From CADEFX01 sp050260355 (GTDB lineage Bacteria; Pseudomonadota; Alphaproteobacteria; Rhizobiales; Hyphomicrobiaceae): 64,000 bases of DNA. Positions 58,382 to 64,000 of the stretch are shown piece after piece. A program made the translations under genes and the position numbers. The stretch covers positions 1 through 64,000 of the forward strand of contig JBLNBZ010000029.1 of NCBI GenBank assembly GCA_050260355.1, read 5' to 3'. How positions within the stretch are numbered: the stretch's first letter is position 1; every line of letters begins with the position of its first letter. Under the pieces are notes generated by a model. The model did not search any database, was not told the origin of the DNA, and saw nothing but the letters and a program-made list of their open reading frames with translations.

Positions 58382-58552
58382 TCAGCCTCCCACGGCCTGC
58401 AGGGCAACGATGGCGCAGAGCACGATGAGGGGCGCTGCAACCGAGGCGAGCGTCAGCGCCACCGTCAGCGCGCAGGGATCGGACAGTCTAGAGAATGTGG
58501 ACTTTTTTGGCGCCACAATGGACGGCGCAAAGGTGCGCTTTTGCAGGGTCAT
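58382..58552 (-). CDS. possible 56-residue membrane protein upstream of recE-like gene
   Basis: The frame begins MTLQKRTFAPSIVAPKKSTF and has one hydrophobic helix (ALTVALTLASVAAPLIVLCA and beyond). AAGGAG lies about nine bases before ATG 58552. However a copy of the element's operator dyad falls inside it (58486-58502), so either the gene is spurious or the promoter for the leftward operon lies within it. Confidence 0.4.
   Translation of the reverse strand: MTLQKRTFAPSIVAPKKSTFSRLSDPCALTVALTLASVAAPLIVLCAIVALQAVGG
58486..58502. promoter_or_regulatory. phage-type operator near the start of the leftward operon
   Basis: GTCTAGAGAATGTGGAC matches the recurring GTCYA-N7-TRGAC dyad. It sits about 105 bases before the recE-like start, where the early leftward promoter is expected. 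Confidence 0.55.
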
Positions 58553-58895
58553 TGGAATGTCGCTCCTTTTTGCTTCGCTCTTCGTCGGCCCCCTCGGGAT
58601 GCCGAGGCATGGGCGCACAAATCGCTGAAAGCCATGATCTTTCTCGGGCCGGGGATCGCCGGGCACTCGGCAACACGCCGCGGCGCTTGCTCAAGACGCC
58701 AACCTCATGAGCCCGAGCTTGCAACCAGAAAATGGTACGTCGACCCCGCATTGGGGTCAAGTCGGGCAGAGCCCGCGTCCACTGTTCAAAGACACGCAGG
58801 TTACCTCGCCAGCAACTCTCATCAGGAGAGCATGCCGTCCTCGAGGCAGCGAAGGCGCCCCGCGCGCAACGGCTCGGCGGAGCGCTTCTGCGCTC
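58553..58895. other. intergenic region with a short hairpin
   Basis: About 340 bases between the repressor's 3' end and the leftward operon. A perfect 6-bp stem with a 5-base loop (GACCCC-GCATT-GGGGTC) is at 58742-58758 and could act as a weak terminator for the repressor gene. No other feature was seen. Confidence 0.4.
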
Positions 58896-59609
58896 TCAGG
58901 TGTGGGTTTCCTCGCTGATCTGGCACAGCGTGCCGAGGAAGATGAAGCGATCGCGCCGCTCCACCGTGATGACGGGCCAGTTCGGATTGTCGGCCAACAG
59001 ATCATATGGCGGCTCGCCCGGCTTGGAGCCGGCGTGCGGCCGGTAGCGTCGAAAATAGCTCTTGTCCTCGCGCATGGAGTAGACGAGCACGCAATAGCCC
59101 GGCTGCGGCAGCACTTGCCGGTCGACGACCACGGTCTTGCCGGGCGCAAACCGGCGGTCCGGCCCGGTCATGGCCTCATCGAACAGCTCGAAGGCAAACG
59201 CCTCCTCGCTGACCCGAGCCGTCGTAAAATGTCGATCGAGCACTGCGTTACGTTCCAGCCGGCCCAACGCCAGCTCGGAAATCTGCTCCAAATTGAATTT
59301 CGGCACGAACTGCCCTCCCATACGGACGCGGGGTCCGGATGCGCCTGGAGAGGTGATGCCGAGAAACCAGTCGAAATCTCTGCCAGTGTAGCTCGCAATA
59401 TCGCGCAGCTGCTTGACTGAGGGTTCGCCCCGCCCGACCTCCCAGTTAGAGATTGTCTGCTTCGTTATGCCGAGACGGGCCCCCAACTGCGCCTGCGTCA
59501 ACTTCGCATCCCTGCGGGCATCGCGGATTCGTTTCGCAAGTCGATCGAGTTCGGCCGGTCGCATTTTGCGGTCGAACTGGGTTCTCGCGCCCCGCTTTTT
59601 CCCCACCAT
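58896..59609 (-). CDS. CI-type phage repressor with a degenerate S24 peptidase domain
   Basis: The 237-residue protein has a XRE-type HTH (AKLTQAQLGARLGITKQTIS then NWEVGRGEPS) and a LexA/CI-type C-terminal domain. In active members a serine sits in a G-D-S-M-x-P motif; here the aligned stretch reads FDEAMTGPDRRFAPG, with Ala at the serine position. The expected general-base lysine region reads SYFRRYRP. So self-cleavage is unlikely. It is divergent from the Cro-like gene with two dyads between. ATG 59609 follows a purine-rich GGGGGGGCGAG. Confidence 0.85.
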   Translation of the reverse strand: MVGKKRGARTQFDRKMRPAELDRLAKRIRDARRDAKLTQAQLGARLGITKQTISNWEVGRGEPSVKQLRDIASYTGRDFDWFLGITSPGASGPRVRMGGQFVPKFNLEQISELALGRLERNAVLDRHFTTARVSEEAFAFELFDEAMTGPDRRFAPGKTVVVDRQVLPQPGYCVLVYSMREDKSYFRRYRPHAGSKPGEPPYDLLADNPNWPVITVERRDRFIFLGTLCQISEETHT

Positions 59610-59658
59610 GCTCGCCCCCCCTACACTAATGAATGTCACCGAATTCCGTCAAGGCGAT

Positions 59659-59709
59659 GTCTTCAAAGTCTGGACTTTTTCTCGCTCCTTCGGTCCAAAG
59701 CCACTCGAC
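59659..59709. promoter_or_regulatory. paired operator dyads between repressor and Cro-like genes
   Basis: Two 17-base dyads, GTCTTCAAAGTCTGGAC at 59659 and GTCCAAAGCCACTCGAC at 59693, share the GTCYW-N7-NNGAC layout and lie in the 131-base divergent region. A weaker third candidate, GTCTAGCATTTGTTGAT, is at 60049 beyond the Cro-like gene. Confidence 0.6.
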
Positions 59710-59740
59710 ATAGCGGCGGTCTCGCGCTATATATCGGGCC

Positions 59741-60031
59741 ATGCGTAAGTATGTCCGCCGCCATCGCGATCCAGCGTTAATGCGTGCCATTGCCATACTT
59801 GGTGGAGATGCCAAGACCGCGCGATTGCTGCGCAATCGACACGGGAAGCCGCTCACCAAGCAGGCAGTATGGTTCTGGTGGCGCTGCCCCGAGAAACATG
59901 CGCCGCGGTTGGCCAGTCTGTCGGGGGTGCCGCTGAGCGAGCTACGGCCGGATCTGGTCGCCAGGAGTGCGGCGATCCTGAGCGTCGCGCAGAGCACATC
60001 GTCCGACGTCAGTACATCGGCGTCACATTGA
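59741..60031 (+). CDS. Cro-like small DNA-binding protein
   Basis: The 96-residue protein starts MRKYVRRHRDPALMRAIAIL and has GGDAKTARLLRNRHGKPLTK then QAVWFWWRCPEKHAPRLASL, the YdaS/Cro-type helix-turn-helix with a tryptophan-rich recognition helix. Divergence from the repressor gene and the operator pair between them give the layout of a lysogeny switch. Confidence 0.8.
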   Translation: MRKYVRRHRDPALMRAIAILGGDAKTARLLRNRHGKPLTKQAVWFWWRCPEKHAPRLASLSGVPLSELRPDLVARSAAILSVAQSTSSDVSTSASH

Positions 60032-60154
60032 TACGTATGCTGCGTCTTGTCTAGCATTTGTTGATCTCAGTCACTCGTGCCTCGTCCTCTCGTTGAGTCA
60101 TGACCGGCGCCCTGGGGGTGTCGGTTGCGACTTTGATGGTTCGGGGGAGCCGGC

Positions 60155-60769
60155 ATGAGCTGGGGACGCGAGCAGATCGACGAGCTGATTGCGCGCTGGA
60201 ACCGGGGTGAATCGAGCGCCGCCATCGGCCGGCGGCTCGGCATCTCGCCGGCTGCCGTCGGCAGCAAAGTGCGCCGACTGCGCCAGCTCGGCGTCAAATT
60301 GCGCGCCAACTACGGCGCACCGCATCCAGTGATGCGGCGCACCGTTCGCGCGCCTCGAGCTGTGGGCGCCGATGATCATGTCCACCCCTGTCAATTGAGC
60401 TCAGCCGGAGGCAAGCGCCGCCGCCATGCTGCAGCGGCTGATGATGTGTCCGCGTCCATCTCGTCCCACCCGAATTGCGACGAGCGCGGGCCCCATAGCA
60501 CGAGTGAACGCAATTTACCACGTGAGGCTTTGAATAATAACTACTCTTTTCGCGTTAGCGATATCGAGCAGTTGGAGCCCCACCATTGTCGCTGGATCGA
60601 TGGCGATCCGGCCACGGGACGCTTCACATGGTGCGGGCGACCGGTCGTCGCGCAGACCAGCTGGTGCCCGACGTGTCTCGCCAAAGTCTATGATTTAATG
60701 CCACAAAAGCGCGGCGCTGCGAACCGGGGCGAAGCCGCCGAGACGCAGACGGCGGAGCGCGCGGCATGA
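60155..60769 (+). CDS. GcrA-like cell-cycle regulator
   Basis: The 204-residue protein has the GcrA N-terminal HTH (MSWGREQIDELIARWNRGES then SAAIGRRLGISPAAVGSKVR) and the C-terminal zinc-like part HHCRWIDGDPATGRFTWCGR then PVVAQTSWCPTCLAKVYDL. GcrA in alphaproteobacteria binds sigma70 and GANTC-methylated promoters. An element-borne copy next to the lysogeny switch could redirect host cell-cycle promoters. The 60-residue centre is low-complexity and unlike host GcrA. Confidence 0.85.
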   Translation: MSWGREQIDELIARWNRGESSAAIGRRLGISPAAVGSKVRRLRQLGVKLRANYGAPHPVMRRTVRAPRAVGADDHVHPCQLSSAGGKRRRHAAAADDVSASISSHPNCDERGPHSTSERNLPREALNNNYSFRVSDIEQLEPHHCRWIDGDPATGRFTWCGRPVVAQTSWCPTCLAKVYDLMPQKRGAANRGEAAETQTAERAA

Positions 60770-62436
60770 CTTTCCGCCAGCGCCGCCATGAGAAAGCCAC
60801 GACGCCGGAACCCGAGGCGGTGCGCGGACTGAGAGCAGACCACCCCGCCCTTCTCAATGGCCGACCCCTGTTTAGCGAATCGATCGCCGACGAGGCGGAT
60901 GTCGCACGAATCTTTATCTCTGGCTTCAATAATCGAAAGATCGGCGCGCGTGTACGCAAGGGCGCCTGGGCCGGGATGTCGATCTACACGCTGACCTTGC
61001 CCGAACGCACGACCTGCCCGCGCAGCTGTCACATGTGGGCGGACTGCTATGGCAATGCCATGCCGTTTGCGCGCCGGCATGCACCAGGCGACGGCCTGGA
61101 GATGCGGATCGCGCGCGACATCGCCGATCTTGCGCGCAAGCACGACGGTGGCTTCGTCGTGCGTCTGCACGTGCTCGGCGACTTCTACTCGCTGCGCTAC
61201 GTTGGCCTGTGGCTGACGCTGATGGCGCGCCACCGCGAGCTGCACATCTTCGGATACTCGGCGCGGCTGCCTCAGTCCGAGGACAAGGAGACGCGCGCCA
61301 TCGGCGCGGCGATCACGGCGCTCAACACGCGCTTTCCCGATCGCGCCTGCATTCGCTTCTCGCAACCGGCGGCCGACGCAAATCTGCAACCTGGCGGCGC
61401 CATCGTCGTCAACTCGGTGGAGGAGGCGCGCTCTTTGCGGGCGATCGCATGTCCGGCCGAGACCGACGACACGGCCTGCTGCGCAACGTGCGGGCTGTGC
61501 TGGTCGCCGCAAGCACGCGGCAAGACGATCGCCTTCCTGCGCCATGGGCTCGGTGCCTCCTCGAGCCGGGCGATGGCGAGCGAGGCCAGCCGCACCGATG
61601 CCGACAACTACCGGCGCGTGGCGTCCGTACCCTTGATCGGCATACGCCGCGCTCCCGTGGTCACGCCGCCCGTCTTTCTCAACGTGCGGCCGTCCGAGCT
61701 GTTCGTGGATGAAACCTATCAGCGCTCGCTCACGCGCAGCAGCATGCGGCTCATTGAGACCATGGTGCGCGACTGGGATTGGCGCCGCTTCAAACCGCCG
61801 ACGGTGGCCAAGGATGAGCGCGGACGGCTGTGCGTAATCGACGGCCAGCACACCGCCATTGCTGCAGCCAGCCACGGTTATCTCGAGACGATCCCCGTAA
61901 TGATGGTCAGCGCCGACAGCATCGCCGAGCGCGCCCGCGCCTTCATCGGCCAGAACCGCGATCGGTTGGCGATGAGTCAATCGCAAATCCATCATTCCGC
62001 GGTGGTGGCGGGGGATGCCGACGCCGTGGCGCTTGCCGCCTGTTGCAAGGCTGCCGGCGTGCGCATTCTGAAATCGGCGCGGCCGAGCCAGCGCTATCAG
62101 CCGGGCGAGACGGTGGCGGTCTCGGCCATCGCGCGCGCCATCAAGGCCAATGGCGTGATGGACGTGACGCGAGCACTGCGGCTGCTGGCGCCGAGCGTGG
62201 CGCCGATCACGGCGGCGCACTTGCGCGCCGTGCTGCATCTTTTGCTCGCCCCGGAATACATCGGCACGGTCGAGGATGCGGCGCTTGCGCGCGCGGTTGC
62301 CGGCCTCGGCATCGACGGCGGGCTTGCCAGCGCCAAGCGCACGGCGGCCGCCGGCAACATGCGCACCTGGGAGTCTCTGGCCGTCATCTATTTCCGCGCC
62401 GCTCAGACCAGTCTCAGCGCCTGCGAGGCGGCATGA
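60766..62436 (+). CDS. fusion of a gp88-like Cys-rich domain and a ParB-like domain
   Basis: The 556-residue protein has two parts. Residues ~40-265 match phage gp88-type proteins: SIYTLTLPERTTCPRSCHMW, ADCYGNAMPFARRH and later CCATCGLCWSPQARGKTIAF. That is a CxxxC...C pattern that could hold an iron-sulfur cluster. Residues ~300-550 have LFVDETYQRSLTRSSMRLIE and CVIDGQHTAIAAASHGYLET, a ParB/Srx-type catalytic motif region followed by a helical domain. It overlaps the gcrA-like gene as ATGA. Function unknown; DNA modification or partition are possibilities. Confidence 0.8.
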   Translation: MTFRQRRHEKATTPEPEAVRGLRADHPALLNGRPLFSESIADEADVARIFISGFNNRKIGARVRKGAWAGMSIYTLTLPERTTCPRSCHMWADCYGNAMPFARRHAPGDGLEMRIARDIADLARKHDGGFVVRLHVLGDFYSLRYVGLWLTLMARHRELHIFGYSARLPQSEDKETRAIGAAITALNTRFPDRACIRFSQPAADANLQPGGAIVVNSVEEARSLRAIACPAETDDTACCATCGLCWSPQARGKTIAFLRHGLGASSSRAMASEASRTDADNYRRVASVPLIGIRRAPVVTPPVFLNVRPSELFVDETYQRSLTRSSMRLIETMVRDWDWRRFKPPTVAKDERGRLCVIDGQHTAIAAASHGYLETIPVMMVSADSIAERARAFIGQNRDRLAMSQSQIHHSAVVAGDADAVALAACCKAAGVRILKSARPSQRYQPGETVAVSAIARAIKANGVMDVTRALRLLAPSVAPITAAHLRAVLHLLLAPEYIGTVEDAALARAVAGLGIDGGLASAKRTAAAGNMRTWESLAVIYFRAAQTSLSACEAA

Positions 62437-62933
62437 GCTGGATCGGGCGGCTGTGTGCACGTTTTGCCAACGACAATAGTCGTGCGCCCGTTCCGCCTTC
62501 TTGGCAGATCGATTTGCCGATGCCGCCGCGGGAGGTTTTGGTCGGCGCGAGCTTCGAGCGTACGGCGCGCGGACGCGAGCTGCGGCTCACCCCGCAGGCT
62601 GCCGGCGCCTACGAGGCCTGGGTGCTGCATTGTCTGGCCGAGCGCGACACTCACAACCTTTCTGGGATTGCCCGCGACCAGGTGGTGCGCGCCATCTTTC
62701 ACGTGCCGAGCGATCTGCCGCCGTTCCAATCGGCGCTGCTCGTGCAGCTCGTCGAGGATCTGCTCGTCAAGGAAATGTACGTGCGTCAATTCGAGAGCGT
62801 TGAGGACGTATGCGTGCGCTGGAGCGAAGGGCGCTCTTTGCAGGTGACGATCGTCGCCTGCCTCGCACCCAACGAGGATGGTCGAGAAGCGGACCAGGAA
62901 AACACCAAGCAAGAGGATCGGTACTTAATATGA
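62433..62933 (+). CDS. unknown 166-residue phage protein
   Basis: The protein starts MSWIGRLCARFANDNSRAPV and has IDLPMPPREVLVGASFERTA, AGAYEAWVLHCLAERDTHNL and DQVVRAIFHVPSDLPPFQSA. No family is recognised. Four-base overlaps with both neighbours place it in a rightward operon with the gp88/ParB and membrane-protein genes. Confidence 0.65.
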   Translation: MSWIGRLCARFANDNSRAPVPPSWQIDLPMPPREVLVGASFERTARGRELRLTPQAAGAYEAWVLHCLAERDTHNLSGIARDQVVRAIFHVPSDLPPFQSALLVQLVEDLLVKEMYVRQFESVEDVCVRWSEGRSLQVTIVACLAPNEDGREADQENTKQEDRYLI

Positions 62934-64000
62934 TCGCCGGGGAGTCTACCGCCGTGCCGCCGTCTGTGCCGTCGCGCCGGCGCCTGCCGTCCAATCTGGG
63001 GCGCTGGGTGCTGGGCTCGGCTCTTGTTGCCGTGCTGATCGCGGCCTCGCTGTCGATCGATCTTTACGCGGTGCGCCATCTCAATCTCGACGAGTGGAGC
63101 TGGTACATCCTGTCGGCGCTGGCGGTGGCTGGCTGCTGCGTGGCCTGTGCCGGTCTGACGCTGATCAAGCTTGCCATTCGCGACGGCAAGTCGATCGCCG
63201 GATTTTTCTTCACGCTGCTGGTAGCCATTGCGGTGGCGCAGTCGATCGGCTTCGAGCTCACCTTCTATGGTATCAACTACGGCGACAGCACCGCCATTCG
63301 CCAGCAGAAGAAAAACGTCGCAGCCGACATCGACAAGGACATTGCCGCGCTCGAGACGAAGCTCGAGGGGCGCACGACCAAGCGCACGTCGGACGAGATC
63401 AAGGCCGAGATCAAGGCGCTGCTGGCGCGCAAGGTGGAGGGCAGCACCCAGTCGCTGGCGCGGGCGACCAGCAACTGTACGCAGGCCAAGACCTGGGCCT
63501 TTGCGTTATGTGCGCCGGTTAATCGTCTGAATGTCGAGCTGGCCGCCGCGCAGGGCTATGAGGCGGCGGAGAAGGAGCTCAAGGATGCGCGCAGGAACCG
63601 CAGGAGCGCCGAGCAGGTTTCGGACGCGCATCCGGCGGCTGCGGTGATCTCGCGCTTCCTCGGCTACATCTGGGCACTCGAGGACAGCGACGCGGCGCGC
63701 AAGGCGCGTGAGCGCATGGTGCTCGATTTCCTGGTGCTGATCTCGGTGGCCTTCGTGCAGCTCGGCAAGCTTCTCATCGGTCATGTCTGTCTGCCGGTCG
63801 GCATCAAGCGCAGGGCTGCATCCGACCTCAAGGGGGCGGCCGGCGTTCCGCCGCTCAAGCAGGCGAGCAACGACAACGCGCACGGGGAGGCCGATCTCGT
63901 CGCGGTGCAGGTCGCACGTGTGACGGCGTCACCCGTTCGTTCGACGGCATCTCCGCATGAGGGTAACACCAACTCTGAGGCGCAGGTGGGAAGGGTGACG
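62930..64000 (+). CDS. phage-associated membrane protein with coiled coil, running off the window
   Basis: The frame is open from ATG 62930 to the right edge (357 codons), with the ATG overlapping the upstream stop as ATGA. There are about three N-terminal membrane helices (VLGSALVAVLIAASLSIDLY; LSALAVAGCCVACAGLTLI; GFFFTLLVAIAVAQSIGF). A charged coiled coil follows (DIDKDIAALETKLEGRTTKR on to about residue 225) and a last membrane helix near residues 265-290. The C-terminus is cut off. Resembles large phage membrane proteins of unknown function. Confidence 0.75.
   Translation, partial: MIAGESTAVPPSVPSRRRLPSNLGRWVLGSALVAVLIAASLSIDLYAVRHLNLDEWSWYILSALAVAGCCVACAGLTLIKLAIRDGKSIAGFFFTLLVAIAVAQSIGFELTFYGINYGDSTAIRQQKKNVAADIDKDIAALETKLEGRTTKRTSDEIKAEIKALLARKVEGSTQSLARATSNCTQAKTWAFALCAPVNRLNVELAAAQGYEAAEKELKDARRNRRSAEQVSDAHPAAAVISRFLGYIWALEDSDAARKARERMVLDFLVLISVAFVQLGKLLIGHVCLPVGIKRRAASDLKGAAGVPPLKQASNDNAHGEADLVAVQVARVTASPVRSTASPHEGNTNSEAQVGRVT

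Noticed and set aside
58742..58758. Strong intrinsic terminator
   Set aside because: The stem is only six pairs and no T-run follows.

Overview
The window looks like a high-GC alphaproteobacterial chromosome, probably Hyphomicrobiales. The grounds are an FdsGBACD-type NAD-dependent formate dehydrogenase, GcrA-like and GapR/DUF2312-like proteins, an Rnk-like regulator, a VPLPA-CTERM protein and a Rhizobiales-type porin. No species is named because nothing here fixes one.

Positions 1-36197 are chromosomal accessory metabolism. Bases 1-4343 carry a degenerate alpha/beta hydrolase divergent from a LysR regulator, a chloroperoxidase-like hydrolase and a patatin-like phospholipase. Bases 4529-17645 form a catabolic island. 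A rightward operon encodes a glycerol-dehydrogenase-like protein, a split transketolase, an SDR and a FadR-type GntR regulator. It faces a leftward set made of a LeuCD-like hydro-lyase, a TauABC/SsuABC-type transporter, an isocitrate-lyase/PEP-mutase-family lyase and a UTRA-type GntR, followed by an Ldh-family dehydrogenase. Bases 17847-24846 hold a complete formate dehydrogenase operon behind its own LysR gene. Bases 24938-27641 hold a leftward cluster (membrane protein, ferredoxin, membrane protein, 2Fe-2S protein, group III truncated haemoglobin) divergent from an Rrf2/NsrR-like gene, with an NsrR-like dyad between them. Then follow rnk, a periplasmic HtrA-like protease, a secreted protein of four 20-residue repeats, a NarL-type two-component pair, a VPLPA-CTERM protein, a methyltransferase, tRNA-Glu(CTC) and a small membrane protein.

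From 36209 to the right edge the window is the early half of a prophage or related integrated element. It starts with a tyrosine recombinase overlapping a small excisionase-like gene, then two outer-membrane proteins (cargo). A leftward run of small genes about 18 kb long follows (ASCH, deoxyribosyltransferase-like, truncated DUF5131, two AAA ATPases, GapR-like, nuclease, exonuclease, HNH, MarR, RecT, RecE-like). At 58.9-60.0 kb there is a CI/Cro-type switch. Rightward genes then run off the end (GcrA-like, gp88/ParB-like, two unknowns). A 17-bp dyad, GTCYA-N7-TRGAC, recurs at the switch, near recE, in front of the gapR-like gene and in front of the porin gene. It probably defines the repressor's operators and three leftward transcription units.

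The most unusual object is at 50067-51891, inside the leftward operon. About 100 units of about 18 bp alternate almost perfectly between two related 10-bp boxes, CGRCTCGCTC and CGGYNCTCTC, separated by about 8 mostly variable bases. The array fills the whole gap between a 425-residue unknown protein and an 89-residue unknown protein. It is not CRISPR, not a classical iteron and not one open gene. I know of no described system that matches it.
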